A DNA stretch of 44,394 bases, from the NCBI GenBank assembly GCA_947493035.1, contig CANLOW010000013.1, forward strand, positions 1 to 44,394. Direction: 5' to 3'. Position 1 is the first letter of the stretch. Each line of letters starts with the position of its first letter. The stretch comes from an uncultured Aquimarina sp. (lineage in GTDB: Bacteria > Bacteroidota > Bacteroidia > Flavobacteriales > Flavobacteriaceae). The position numbers and the translations under genes were made by a program. The notes beneath the pieces are model-generated. The model searched no databases. It saw nothing but the letters and a program-made list of their open reading frames with translations, and was not told the origin of the DNA. Shown here in pieces: positions 8,426 through 18,593 of the stretch.

Positions 8426-8448
8426 ATAATGGATTTTTTATCCATTAT
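8426..8448 (+). other. Hairpin between nrdB and nrdA
   Basis: ATAATGGAT and ATCCATTAT form a perfect 9-bp stem with a five-base loop (TTTTT), about 65 bp after nrdB. It could be a weak terminator, an mRNA-processing structure or a stabiliser that sets the ratio of the two subunits. Confidence 0.5.
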
Positions 8449-8492
8449 TTAAGGCAGGGACTTCATTCCCCTAAATTTAAAATCTAGCAAGC

Positions 8493-10943
8493 ATGTACGT
8501 AGTAAAAAGAGATGGCCGCAAAGAGCCAATTATGTTCGACAAAATCACAGCTCGTGTTCGTAAGTTGTGTTATGGGTTAAATGAATTAGTTGATCCTGTG
8601 AAAGTAGCCATGAGAGTTATCGAAGGGCTTTATGATGGTGTTACTACAAGCGAACTAGATAATTTGGCAGCTGAGATTGCAGCAACAATGACAGTAGCTC
8701 ATCCGGATTATGCTCAGTTAGCTGCACGTATTTCGGTATCTAATTTACATAAGAATACAAAAAAGACATTTTCAGAAGTTGTAACAGACTTGTATGAGTA
8801 TGTAAATCCACGTACAAACAGATCGGCACCGATGATTGCTGATGATGTGTATAAAGTAATTATGGATAATAAAGAGAAGCTAGACTCTACCATAATTTAC
8901 AATAGAGATTTTAACTATGACTATTTTGGGTTCAAAACATTAGAACGTTCTTATTTATTAAAAATTAATGGTGAAATAGCCGAGCGTCCACAACAAATGT
9001 TGATGCGTGTTTCTGTAGGAATCCATATTGATGATATCGATGCAGCTATAGAAACGTATGAATTGATGTCGAAGAAGTTCTTTACACATGCAACTCCGAC
9101 ATTATTTAATTCAGGTACACCAAAACCTCAAATGTCTTCTTGTTTCTTGTTAACAATGCAAGATGATAGTATTGATGGTATTTATGATACACTAAAACAA
9201 ACTGCTAAGATTTCTCAATCAGCTGGAGGTATAGGGTTATCTATTCATAATATACGTGCTACAGGGTCTTACATTGCAGGTACAAATGGTACTTCTAATG
9301 GTATTGTACCAATGTTACGTGTGTATAATGATACAGCTCGTTATGTAGATCAAGGGGGAGGGAAACGTAAAGGATCATTTGCGATTTATATGGAACCTTG
9401 GCATGCTGATATTTTTGATTTTTTAGAGTTAAGAAAGAATCATGGTAAAGAAGAAATGCGTGCGCGTGATTTATTTTATGCGATGTGGATTTCGGACTTA
9501 TTTATGAAACGTGTAGAAGAGGATGCAGATTGGACATTGATGTGTCCACACGAATGCCCTGGATTATACGATGTACATAGTGAGGAATTTGAATCCTTGT
9601 ATACGCGCTATGAGGCTGAAGGGAAAGGACGAAAAACAGTGAAAGCACGTGAAATTTGGGAAAAGATTTTAGAATCTCAAATTGAAACAGGTACTCCTTA
9701 TATGTTGTACAAAGATGCAGCGAATCGCAAATCGAATCAGAAGAATTTAGGTACAATTCGTTCTTCGAATTTATGTACTGAGATCATGGAATATACTAGC
9801 CCTGATGAAATAGCTGTATGTAACCTAGCTTCTATTGCTTTACCAATGTTTGTAAAAGGAGGGAAGTTTGATCACGACGAATTATTCAATGTAACAAAAC
9901 GTGTTACAAAGAATTTGAATAAAGTAATCGATCGTAATTACTACCCTGTACAGCAAGCCGAAAATTCTAATATGCGTCACCGTCCTGTGGGATTAGGTAT
10001 TCAAGGGTTGGCAGATACATTCATTTTATTACGCATGCCTTTTACTAGTGATGAGGCTAAGAAATTGAATGAAGAAATATTCGAAACGATTTATTTTGCA
10101 GCAGTAACAGCCTCTAATGAAATGGCAGAAGTTGAAGGGCCATATTCAACTTTTAAAGGCTCTCCGATTGCGGAAGGAAAATTCCAATTTAATCTTTGGG
10201 GTGTTAAAGATGAAGAGTTAAGTGGTCGTTGGGATTGGTCTTCATTACGAGAAAAAGTAATGAAAACAGGAGTGCGTAACTCGTTATTAGTTGCACCAAT
10301 GCCTACAGCTTCGACTTCTCAGATTTTAGGAAATAATGAAGCATTCGAGCCTTACACAAGTAACATCTATACAAGACGTGTATTATCAGGTGAGTTTATC
10401 GTAGTAAATAAGCATTTATTAGAAGATTTAGTTCAGTTAGGTTTATGGAGTGAAGATCTTAAAGATGCAATCATGCGTAACAACGGATCTATACAAAGTA
10501 TTGATGGGATTCCTCAAGAATTGAAAGATTTGTACAAAACAGTTTGGGAATTGAGTATGAAAGATATTATTGATATGTCTCGTCATAGAGGGTACTTTAT
10601 CGATCAATCTCAATCATTGAATCTATTCATGGAGAACGCTAATAATGCTAAATTAACATCGATGCACTTCTATGCATGGAAGAGCGGTTTGAAAACGGGA
10701 ATGTATTATTTGCGTACGAAATCAGCAGTAGATGCTATTAAGTTTACTTTAAAAACAAATAGCGAAGTGGAAAAGCCAAAAGCGGGTATTACAGCTGAGG
10801 CTACTTCTCCACAAGTGCCAGAGCAGCAACCTGCTCAAGTAGTTTCTTCTGAAGGAGGTAGTTTATCTGCAGATGAACTAAGAGCAATCATAGCACAAAG
10901 CAAAGCTTCTGAAGGAGATGATTGCTTGATGTGTGGGTCTTAA
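8493..10943 (+). CDS. nrdA: Ribonucleoside-diphosphate reductase, large (catalytic) subunit
   Basis: The 816-residue protein opens with an ATP-cone allosteric domain ([17 protein letters not shown]). The barrel carries the active-site Cys in SSCFLL, the catalytic triad N426, C428, E430 (NLCTEIMEY), the second redox Cys in AVCNLAS, and [19 protein letters not shown]. The C-terminal tail ends in C811-LM-C814-GS, the mobile dithiol that re-reduces the active site. All key residues are present. It forms the active enzyme with the upstream NrdB and makes dNDPs from NDPs. Confidence 0.96.
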   Translation: MYVVKRDGRKEPIMFDKITARVRKLCYGLNELVDPVKVAMRVIEGLYDGVTTSELDNLAAEIAATMTVAHPDYAQLAARISVSNLHKNTKKTFSEVVTDLYEYVNPRTNRSAPMIADDVYKVIMDNKEKLDSTIIYNRDFNYDYFGFKTLERSYLLKINGEIAERPQQMLMRVSVGIHIDDIDAAIETYELMSKKFFTHATPTLFNSGTPKPQMSSCFLLTMQDDSIDGIYDTLKQTAKISQSAGGIGLSIHNIRATGSYIAGTNGTSNGIVPMLRVYNDTARYVDQGGGKRKGSFAIYMEPWHADIFDFLELRKNHGKEEMRARDLFYAMWISDLFMKRVEEDADWTLMCPHECPGLYDVHSEEFESLYTRYEAEGKGRKTVKAREIWEKILESQIETGTPYMLYKDAANRKSNQKNLGTIRSSNLCTEIMEYTSPDEIAVCNLASIALPMFVKGGKFDHDELFNVTKRVTKNLNKVIDRNYYPVQQAENSNMRHRPVGLGIQGLADTFILLRMPFTSDEAKKLNEEIFETIYFAAVTASNEMAEVEGPYSTFKGSPIAEGKFQFNLWGVKDEELSGRWDWSSLREKVMKTGVRNSLLVAPMPTASTSQILGNNEAFEPYTSNIYTRRVLSGEFIVVNKHLLEDLVQLGLWSEDLKDAIMRNNGSIQSIDGIPQELKDLYKTVWELSMKDIIDMSRHRGYFIDQSQSLNLFMENANNAKLTSMHFYAWKSGLKTGMYYLRTKSAVDAIKFTLKTNSEVEKPKAGITAEATSPQVPEQQPAQVVSSEGGSLSADELRAIIAQSKASEGDDCLMCGS

Positions 10944-10998
10944 TTAATTTTAACTAAAGAGAGCCTCATATATTCATAAAGAGGTAATTAATAAATTA

Positions 10999-11034
10999 TA
11001 TAACGCTTTCCGTAAGGGGAGCGTTATTTTTTGT
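10999..11034 (+). terminator. Intrinsic terminator after nrdA
   Basis: ATAACGCT pairs with AGCGTTAT around a short loop, followed by TTTTTTG. It separates the nrdBA unit from the barrel/A2M locus. Confidence 0.85.
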
Positions 11035-11084
11035 TTTAAATCTATTATATTGTAGGTGGAGAGTTAGTTAAATATTTCATTATT

Positions 11085-13538
11085 ATGCGAGGAAAAGCAC
11101 TGCTTTTAATCATCTTTTTTCCAATTGTTTTTTTATCGTCTTTATTTGCCCAAGAAGGTATTGTTTCTGGGGTTATGAAGGATAAAAGTGGCGACCCTTT
11201 ACCTGGGGTTTCTATATCTGTTGAAGGAAAATCAATCGGAACTCAAACTGACTTTGATGGTATATATGCTATTTCCTGTAGTGTTGGTGATGTATTAGTG
11301 ATATCATATGTTGGTTTTAAGACTCGAAAAGTAACTGTGACTTCAAAAATGATTGAAGATTCAGGAAGGAGACGAGGTACTGTTTCTTTAAAATCTAATG
11401 AAGATATACCAGTGCCTAAAGATAAAGTGAAACATATAGAAAGTAGCGATTATTCTAAATTATTAAAGAGGAAAAGTATTATCGATGTTAGCGATAAGAT
11501 GAGTCATCAAGTAGAAGATAGAAAACAGAGTTACTGGTTTGATTTGGATCGATTGAAAAAAATAAGTGTAGGTAAGGATAAAGTATATTTAATGCATTAT
11601 AAAGAAGATTTTTATTATGGCTTTAATATAAATCAGGCGACTGCTTTTAAGTTTGTTTCGGATATTAATGAGTTATCGAGTACTTCTTTGTTCGAAGATG
11701 TGCATAAGACTAACACAAACCTTAGTTTTGATGTAGGAAACAATGAACATCATTTGAACTTGAATGTTTCCGATACTAGGCAAAAATCGTTTTTTTCAAA
11801 AGGAAAGGAAAAACAAAATCTTTGGGCGACAAAATATAAGTGGAATTTACCAAAACATGAATTAGATGTAGAGATAAGAAGAGCTACAGAAAAAAATACC
11901 CAACCAAATATTAATGGTTTTAATAATAAGGTAATCCGTTTAGGTGTTTTAGCAGAAGATAGAGGAGAACGTACAAAGCCTTTTATTATAACAAATAATC
12001 GAAATCAATTTGAAAGTGGTTCTTTACTTACTAGTATAAAAGATAAATGGACTCCTTCAAATAACTGGACTTTAATACCCAGTATTAGTTATCAAACTTA
12101 CAGAAAAGAGTACAGAAATGAATTTCCTGTTGGAGTTGGAGGTTCAGATATCCTAAATGCTTACTCATCAAAAAAAGAAATAGAAGAGGGGATTTTTCAA
12201 TTAGGTCTAAATACAAGATTTGAAAAGGGAAAATTTGAAATAGTGAATGTTTTAGATTTTAATAGCTATCAAATTGATTATGTATTTCAAGAAGCTGATA
12301 GAGTTATAGAACAAAATTTATTTAATGACAGTCGACGCATATCGGAAGACTTACAAAGGTTTCATATGTTTAATAAGCTGAAATATGAATTTAATAATGA
12401 ATTAACAGGAAATGTCAGTTTAGGAAATCATACAGATTATTCTTCTATTCAGGGAAGTAGTATTTTTCAGCCTGTATTTACCGGATATGTGAAGTTTAAT
12501 AATGTTATATATGATGTTATTGAGCAGGTTTCTTTAGGAATCAATGCTTCAAAGACTAGCAATGTAGATGATTTATTATATTCAAATGCTAGTCATAGTA
12601 GTCTTAGGTATAATATTCAAAATAGTATTGGGTATACAGCTAATGACGAACTCTTTATAGATAATTCTATTAAACTTTCAACCATAAAAAATTACAGTGG
12701 AACTTTAGGCTTTGGTCTTTTTCAAAATAAAGTTTCATTAAGTGGAACTTATTTTGAAAGTAATATCGATGATAGTGTTTTTGCCATTTTAGAAGAAGAC
12801 CGTTTTCAATTATTAAACCTGGCAGATATTAAAAAACAAGGATTTGAAGCTACCTTAACGTATAACCATTATTCTTGGAGAGGGGAAGATTTTAATTTTA
12901 GTTCAGCATTAAGATTTTCATCATATCAAGCTAGAGTGAAAGGCCTGGCTAATAATCAACAAAGAATATCTATTTCTGGTTTTTCGGACGTTTCTAAACA
13001 GTTAATTGTTGGTGAATCGGTAGGTGTAATTGTAGGATCGGCTTACATAAGAAATAGTTTAGGACAAAAGGTTTTTTCTAGTGGCAGTCCATTAGTCGAA
13101 GAAAATGTCATTATCGGAGATCCCATTCCAGATATCAATATGACTTTATCTAGTGATTTTGAGTTTTTTAGAAGAATCAATTTGTCATTTGCCTTCGAAT
13201 GGCAACAAGGAGGAGAGGTTTGGGATGGTAGTAGAAAACTACAAGAAGCTCAACAGCTAGATTCGTTAACGGGTTTAGTAGATGAAGATTTTATAGAAGA
13301 TGCTACATATATTAATTTATCATCGGTTCAACTAGATTATAGTCCAAAATTACAAAAGGCTTTTTTCGATAACATGAAGTTTAGTGTTTATGGTAAAAAC
13401 CTTTGGACGTATACATCTTTTAAAGGGGCGACCCCTTTTAGTGATTTTTTAGAAGGAACAAACACACAGGGGCTTCAATTTTTTAATAGCCCTATAGTAA
13501 GTGAGGTGGGTATTAGAATGGAACTAAAATTTAGATAA
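11085..13538 (+). CDS. SusC-type outer-membrane barrel protein lacking a plug domain
   Basis: The 817-residue protein has a signal peptide (cleavage near A22|Q23), then a carboxypeptidase-regulatory-like domain (about 25-104: GDPLPGVSISVEGKSIGTQT, VISYVGFKT), as at the start of SusC/RagA proteins. A SusC plug should follow, but none of its hallmarks appears: no LDEVVVxGYG, no RIRG, no VVDGV, no IEVLKDASATAIYG-like stretch. Instead comes a charged segment of about 100 residues, then a beta-barrel. The C-terminal half keeps SusC barrel features (IIGDPIPDINMTLSSDFEF, WQQGGEVWDG, YGKNLWTYT, ending ELKFR). Length is about a plug shorter than usual SusC. No SusD follows; the next gene, 5 bp on, encodes an A2M that contains the missing plug. 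Confidence 0.85.
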   Translation: MRGKALLLIIFFPIVFLSSLFAQEGIVSGVMKDKSGDPLPGVSISVEGKSIGTQTDFDGIYAISCSVGDVLVISYVGFKTRKVTVTSKMIEDSGRRRGTVSLKSNEDIPVPKDKVKHIESSDYSKLLKRKSIIDVSDKMSHQVEDRKQSYWFDLDRLKKISVGKDKVYLMHYKEDFYYGFNINQATAFKFVSDINELSSTSLFEDVHKTNTNLSFDVGNNEHHLNLNVSDTRQKSFFSKGKEKQNLWATKYKWNLPKHELDVEIRRATEKNTQPNINGFNNKVIRLGVLAEDRGERTKPFIITNNRNQFESGSLLTSIKDKWTPSNNWTLIPSISYQTYRKEYRNEFPVGVGGSDILNAYSSKKEIEEGIFQLGLNTRFEKGKFEIVNVLDFNSYQIDYVFQEADRVIEQNLFNDSRRISEDLQRFHMFNKLKYEFNNELTGNVSLGNHTDYSSIQGSSIFQPVFTGYVKFNNVIYDVIEQVSLGINASKTSNVDDLLYSNASHSSLRYNIQNSIGYTANDELFIDNSIKLSTIKNYSGTLGFGLFQNKVSLSGTYFESNIDDSVFAILEEDRFQLLNLADIKKQGFEATLTYNHYSWRGEDFNFSSALRFSSYQARVKGLANNQQRISISGFSDVSKQLIVGESVGVIVGSAYIRNSLGQKVFSSGSPLVEENVIIGDPIPDINMTLSSDFEFFRRINLSFAFEWQQGGEVWDGSRKLQEAQQLDSLTGLVDEDFIEDATYINLSSVQLDYSPKLQKAFFDNMKFSVYGKNLWTYTSFKGATPFSDFLEGTNTQGLQFFNSPIVSEVGIRMELKFR

Positions 13539-13543
13539 AACAG

Positions 13544-16500
13544 ATGAGAAGATTATTCCTTATTAGTTTTCAGCTATTCTTTTTTACATGGTTATCAAGT
13601 TTAGTAGAGTTGCACGCGCAAGAAACTAAAATTGAAAAAGTATATGTTCACACAGATCGAACTTTTTATTTCCCCGGAGAGCAATTATGGTTTAAGGCAT
13701 ATGTAACAGGTGTAGATCATACGGTTACAGATTTAAGCGAGACATTACACGTAGAGTTAATTTCCCCGAAGGGAGATATTATAGAAAATGGGCAATACAA
13801 AATAAAAGAAGGAGCAACACAAGGTAGTTTCTTCTTTAATTCGTATTGGGTAGGAGGTATTTATACATTAAAATGTTATACCAACTGGATGAAAAATTAT
13901 GGAGAGGAAGCCATTTTTTCGAAAAAAATAACCGTGCAAAAAGTAGTGACACCAAGAGTGTTAATGAAGGTCGATTTTAAAAAGAAAGCCTATGGTGCCG
14001 GAGATATTGTCGAGGTAGATTATGAATTGAAAAACCTAAAGAACGAACCGATTCAAAATCATCCACTAACTTTTAATGTAGCTATAAAAGGAAATAAAAT
14101 TATAGAAGAAAATTCACAAACAGATCAAGAAGGGAAGTGTAGTGTAAAGTTTCAATTACCTAAAGACCTAAACTCTCAAGATGTCGTTTTAAATATTTTG
14201 AATACTATTAGAGGGAATGTAGAATCGATTTCTAGGTCAGTACCTGTTATTTTGAATAAAGTCGATCTACAGTTTTTACCAGAAGGAGGGATTTTTTTTG
14301 CAGGCGTATCAAATAAACTTGCTTTTAAATGTGTTAACGAGTTTGGAAAGCCTGCAGATGTTTCAGGAGTTATTGTAGATACAAAAGGTAATGAAATTAC
14401 CTCTTTTACTTCTTTTTATGACGGAATGGGATCGGTAATGTTTCAACCAGAAATTGGTATTGAATATGAAGCAAAAATAACGAAACCATTTATTGGTACT
14501 GAATTTATTAAAATACCCAAAGCTACCTTGGGGAGTACTATTTCTCTTTCAGAAACAAACAAATCTAATACGTTGTTAAAATTAAAATCTACAGATCAAC
14601 AACAGTTGAAGATGATTGTTTCGGATACTTATAATCAACTTTATGAAGCTATTTATGATTTAAGCTGGAGTGCTAAAAATAAGATTTTTGAAAAAGAGGT
14701 TGATATTATAAGTGCCGATTTTCCTTCAGGGGTTACCTCATTTAAGATAGAGGATATGGATGGGAATCCTTTAGCAGAGCGGTTGGTATTTGTAAATCGA
14801 GATCGACAACTATTTGTAGAAATAGAGACAAATAAAAAAGAATATAACCTAAGGGAAAAAATTGATGTTGAAATTTATACCAAAGACAATTTAGGTAACC
14901 CTGTTCCTTCAAATTTATCTATAAGCGTTGCCGATAATAAGTTAATCAATTTCGCAGATGATAGACAAGATCATATCTTATCTTCCTTATTACTTTCATC
15001 TGAGTTGAAAGGGAAAATACATGAACCTATCCGATATTTTGATATCAGTAAACCTAAAGCATATCAAGCTTTAGATTATATAATGCTTACTAATGGTTGG
15101 AGGTCTTATTTGAGAAAACCGATAAGTGATATTCAGAAAGCAGTATTTGAACCTGAACAAAGAGGCTTTATAAAAGGTGTGGTGCTAAATGAAAATGATA
15201 AACCTGTAAAGGCGAATCTTATTTTGTTTGATTATTTGAATGGAGCAACCCCTTTTAAAACTGATGAAAAAGGCTTTTTTAAAATCAAGTCAGGTTTTGA
15301 TGAATATCGAACAGTTTCATTAGTGGCATATACTGATGATAACCAAAAGATACGAATAGATGATAATTATTATAAGGAAAAGTTGTTGTTGGATTCTTCA
15401 GTATATATAGGAGGAAGAGCAGCAGCAAATAATAGTAATCAAAAAGTATATGCTCAAAATGTCGTTACCAATCAAAAGAAAAGACAGATTGTAGAGGTGT
15501 CAAAAAGTACCGATGAATTGGAAAAAAAGGTAGGCTTGTCTCTTGAGGAAGATGAGTCTTCTTTAGACGAAGTAGTCGTCATTGGTTATGGAATGGCTCA
15601 GAAAAAAGAATTAACAGGTGCTATCGTTGAAGTTAAATCAGGAGATATAAACAATTACGCAGTTACTAATGTGGAAGAAGCTTTGCAAGGAGTTGTAGCA
15701 GGTGTAAATGTAACACGAAATGAGGGGACGCCTGGGGGAAATATAAATATTCGAATTCGAGGGGTAAATACCATATCAGGGAATAATAGCCCATTAATTG
15801 TTGTGAATGGTGTTATATTAGGAGGTGATTCCTCAGAAAATGCTTTAGGAAGTATCAATCCATCCGAAGTTAAAAATATAGAAATCTTAAAAGAAGCAGC
15901 AGCAACGGCTATTTTTGGTAGTAAGGGTCTTAATGGTGTCATCTTAATTTCTACCAATAGTTCTAATAGTTTTAATAGATTGTATAAAAGCGGTCATGTA
16001 CTGTATAAACAAAAACAACATTTTAATTATCTAATTAAAGAATACCAAGGTACTCAAGCTTATAATTATACCCATCAAAAGAAATTTTATATCCCTAATT
16101 ATAAAGATCACCAAGAAGCTGAAGAACGAACTGACTTTAGAAAAACAATTTATTGGAATCCTATAGTACAAACCAATAAAGAAGGAAAAGCGACTTTATC
16201 TTTTTACGCAGCAGATATGGTTACTTCATACAAAATCACTGCAGAAGGTATAGGATATAATGGTTTGATTGGTCGAAGTGAAGAATTAATAAGTGCTAAA
16301 AAAATAGTATCGCTAGATTTTAAATCACCACCATACATTACATTGGGTGATGAAATGGATTTATCCGTAACCGTTTCTAACGAATCAAATGCGCCATTGA
16401 AAGGAAATTTAATGGCTTTTCTACCAAAATCGTTAGAGTTAATCGATGGAGTAGGAGGGGCTATTGAAATTCCTGCAAACGGATTCTTGAAGAAGAATTT

Positions 16501-18199
16501 TAAAATAAGAGCAATAAAATCATGGGGTTACAATCGTATTCAATTTAAATTTCAAGGTGTTGAATACAGTGATGCACAAAGGAGAGAAATTAAAATTTTA
16601 TCTCCGTACTTTCCTAGAGGAGTAAGTGTATCAGATGTAGAAAATGCTTCTTTCGATTTTGAAATCGAAGATGTACTACCAAGTAGCATAAAAAGCCAAT
16701 TTAAAATACACATAAATACGTTAGAAGATGTTACAGAAGGAGTAAAGAGTCTTATTAGAAAACCTTATGGTTGTTTTGAGCAAGTAGGATCTGTTACGTA
16801 CCCCAATATTTTAGCCTATCAATTTATGGAAGCAGCTAGTATAGGAGATAAAAGAGACCGTAAAAATGTCTTAGCCTTTATAGAAGAAGGGTATAAAAAA
16901 ATGACATCCTACGAATTAAAAAATGGAGGTTTTGAATGGTTTGGTCATGAACCTGCTCATGAAGCATTAACAGCTTACGGATTACTTCAGTTTTCAGAAA
17001 TGAAAAAAGTATATGATAAAGTGGATAATGACCTAATAGATAGAACTAAAGATTGGTTACTATCTAGAAGAGATTCGTTAGGAGCTTTTAAACAAAATAA
17101 AGGGAAATATGGTTTTGCTAAAGGGAAAGAAGTAATTACAAATGCTTATATCGTATATGTACTAAGCGAAGTAATTCCTACAGAAGATATCCAATTAGAG
17201 TATCAAACGGCTATGACGGAAGCTTTAAAGAGTGAAGATCTTTATAGACTTGCATTAGTTGCTTTGGCAAGTCAAAACATAGGGACTTATGAAGAGAAAC
17301 AACGTATTTTAGAACGTATTGAAGATCAGGTAGCTAAGCAAGGTGTAGAAAACATAAAGGTTGAAAGTACTATTACCCGTTCATGGGGCAACAATGCTCG
17401 TGTTGAAACTATTTCATTGTTATTGCAATTATACATGAAAGAACAAAAGCCAAGGGAAGGCCTTATGCCTTTAGTTAACTATATTTTAAAAAGTAGAAAA
17501 CATGGCAGCTTTGGGAGTTCTCAATCAACAGCTATGGCACTAAAAGGACTTTTAGCATATCGAAAAGTGTATGAAGATAAGGTGAATATGGAGGATACTT
17601 TACGAATTACCATAAATGATAAAGTGTTTGAAAAACAGTTAAAAGATCGAACCAAACAAGGAGTAATTAAATTAGATAGTATAGATTACTTATTTAAGAA
17701 AGGGAAACAAAAAGTAAAGGTCAATTTTCAGAATAATCAATCGACGTTTCCTTTTGAATTCTCAGTAAATTGGAGAGCAAAAGTGCCATTCTCTAACACA
17801 AAAGTCCCCCTAGGGTTTACTACCTCTTTAAAAAAGAATGAAAATATAGGAGTAGGAGATTTAGTAAGAATGCAAGTTGAGGTTCAAAATTTAGAAGATA
17901 AAATTCAGTCAATGACTACTGCAATTATTGGTGTTCCTGCTGGTGCATCAGTTCAGCCATGGCAATTAAAAGAGCTTTTAGAAAAACGAGAAGTAGATTT
18001 TTATGAGATTTTTGAAAATTATTTGGTGTTTTATTGGACCGAATTAGGGGCTAAAGAACAAAAAAGCATCAACTTAGATCTAAAAGCAGAGGTCGCAGGT
18101 AAGTATACAGCTCCAGCTAGTTCACTCTATTTGTATTATAATGATGATCAGAAAATATGGGAGAAAGGTAATTTTGTGAAAATTAAATCAGAAAAATAA
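13544..18199 (+). CDS. Alpha-2-macroglobulin family protein with embedded SusC-type plug domain
   Basis: The 1551-residue protein has a Sec signal peptide (cleavage near A25|Q26) and no lipobox. MG-type domains follow (KVYVHTDRTFYFPGEQLWFKAYV and onward to about 530). Residues about 540-610 form a regulatory-like domain (FIKGVVLNENDKPVKANLILF) and about 674-805 a full SusC-type plug (LDEVVVIGYG, IRIRGVNTISG, SPLIVVNGVI, EILKEAAATAIFGSKGLNGV). Canonical A2M sequence resumes near 866 (FRKTIYWNPIVQTNKEGKA), so the plug module occupies the bait-region position. The thioester motif PYGCFEQ is intact (C1077, Q1080) within a helical thioester domain. A2Ms trap proteases or bind targets covalently; here the plug probably docks into the plugless barrel encoded just upstream. 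Confidence 0.88.
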   Translation: MRRLFLISFQLFFFTWLSSLVELHAQETKIEKVYVHTDRTFYFPGEQLWFKAYVTGVDHTVTDLSETLHVELISPKGDIIENGQYKIKEGATQGSFFFNSYWVGGIYTLKCYTNWMKNYGEEAIFSKKITVQKVVTPRVLMKVDFKKKAYGAGDIVEVDYELKNLKNEPIQNHPLTFNVAIKGNKIIEENSQTDQEGKCSVKFQLPKDLNSQDVVLNILNTIRGNVESISRSVPVILNKVDLQFLPEGGIFFAGVSNKLAFKCVNEFGKPADVSGVIVDTKGNEITSFTSFYDGMGSVMFQPEIGIEYEAKITKPFIGTEFIKIPKATLGSTISLSETNKSNTLLKLKSTDQQQLKMIVSDTYNQLYEAIYDLSWSAKNKIFEKEVDIISADFPSGVTSFKIEDMDGNPLAERLVFVNRDRQLFVEIETNKKEYNLREKIDVEIYTKDNLGNPVPSNLSISVADNKLINFADDRQDHILSSLLLSSELKGKIHEPIRYFDISKPKAYQALDYIMLTNGWRSYLRKPISDIQKAVFEPEQRGFIKGVVLNENDKPVKANLILFDYLNGATPFKTDEKGFFKIKSGFDEYRTVSLVAYTDDNQKIRIDDNYYKEKLLLDSSVYIGGRAAANNSNQKVYAQNVVTNQKKRQIVEVSKSTDELEKKVGLSLEEDESSLDEVVVIGYGMAQKKELTGAIVEVKSGDINNYAVTNVEEALQGVVAGVNVTRNEGTPGGNINIRIRGVNTISGNNSPLIVVNGVILGGDSSENALGSINPSEVKNIEILKEAAATAIFGSKGLNGVILISTNSSNSFNRLYKSGHVLYKQKQHFNYLIKEYQGTQAYNYTHQKKFYIPNYKDHQEAEERTDFRKTIYWNPIVQTNKEGKATLSFYAADMVTSYKITAEGIGYNGLIGRSEELISAKKIVSLDFKSPPYITLGDEMDLSVTVSNESNAPLKGNLMAFLPKSLELIDGVGGAIEIPANGFLKKNFKIRAIKSWGYNRIQFKFQGVEYSDAQRREIKILSPYFPRGVSVSDVENASFDFEIEDVLPSSIKSQFKIHINTLEDVTEGVKSLIRKPYGCFEQVGSVTYPNILAYQFMEAASIGDKRDRKNVLAFIEEGYKKMTSYELKNGGFEWFGHEPAHEALTAYGLLQFSEMKKVYDKVDNDLIDRTKDWLLSRRDSLGAFKQNKGKYGFAKGKEVITNAYIVYVLSEVIPTEDIQLEYQTAMTEALKSEDLYRLALVALASQNIGTYEEKQRILERIEDQVAKQGVENIKVESTITRSWGNNARVETISLLLQLYMKEQKPREGLMPLVNYILKSRKHGSFGSSQSTAMALKGLLAYRKVYEDKVNMEDTLRITINDKVFEKQLKDRTKQGVIKLDSIDYLFKKGKQKVKVNFQNNQSTFPFEFSVNWRAKVPFSNTKVPLGFTTSLKKNENIGVGDLVRMQVEVQNLEDKIQSMTTAIIGVPAGASVQPWQLKELLEKREVDFYEIFENYLVFYWTELGAKEQKSINLDLKAEVAGKYTAPASSLYLYYNDDQKIWEKGNFVKIKSEK

Positions 18200-18232
18200 T
18201 CTCGTTATAAGAAGCAATTATATTTTCCAAAT

Positions 18233-18508
18233 ATGCTAATACTATTTTTAATCATCACACCCATTATACTTTGGATAGCGAGTGTTTTTATGCTTTTAGA
18301 TTGGGGAGGTTTTCTTAAATTTTTTATTGCTAATGGAATTTTAGTACTTGCATACGTTGGAATCTTAATCTACGGAAAATCAATATGGGAGCATGATGAA
18401 TACGGATTGGGTTTTTTAGTTAGATTAGGTGTTTGTTTAAATACTCATGTACTAATAGTATTTATTTTTGCAATATTTAAAAATAAATCGAATACTTGCA
18501 ATCAGTAA
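18233..18508 (+). CDS. Small membrane protein, three hydrophobic segments
   Basis: The 91-residue protein has hydrophobic spans at about 2-22, 27-47 and 61-83, with a charged break KSIWEHDEYG between the second and third. It starts 33 bp after the A2M gene on the same strand and may be in its operon. No recognised family; E. coli-type A2M loci carry pbpC instead, which is absent here. Confidence 0.65.
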   Translation: MLILFLIITPIILWIASVFMLLDWGGFLKFFIANGILVLAYVGILIYGKSIWEHDEYGLGFLVRLGVCLNTHVLIVFIFAIFKNKSNTCNQ

Positions 18509-18510
18509 TG

Positions 18511-18545
18511 TTTATATCAATTTGCTAATATGGTTTTGATATAAA
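18511..18545. terminator. Inverted repeat between convergent genes
   Basis: TTTATATCAA and TTGATATAAA form a perfect 10-bp stem with a 15-base loop, between the convergent membrane-protein and thioredoxin-like genes. It is AT-only apart from one G-C pair and has no long T-run, so terminator function is plausible but not strong. Confidence 0.45.
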
Positions 18546-18593
18546 ATTTATAAAGTATTGGTAATAGTTATCTGCTAGTATGCTTTGTGTAAT

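Noticed and set aside
11085..13538. Ordinary SusC/RagA transporter with SusD partner
   Set aside because: No plug motifs, and no SusD-like gene follows; the neighbour is an A2M.
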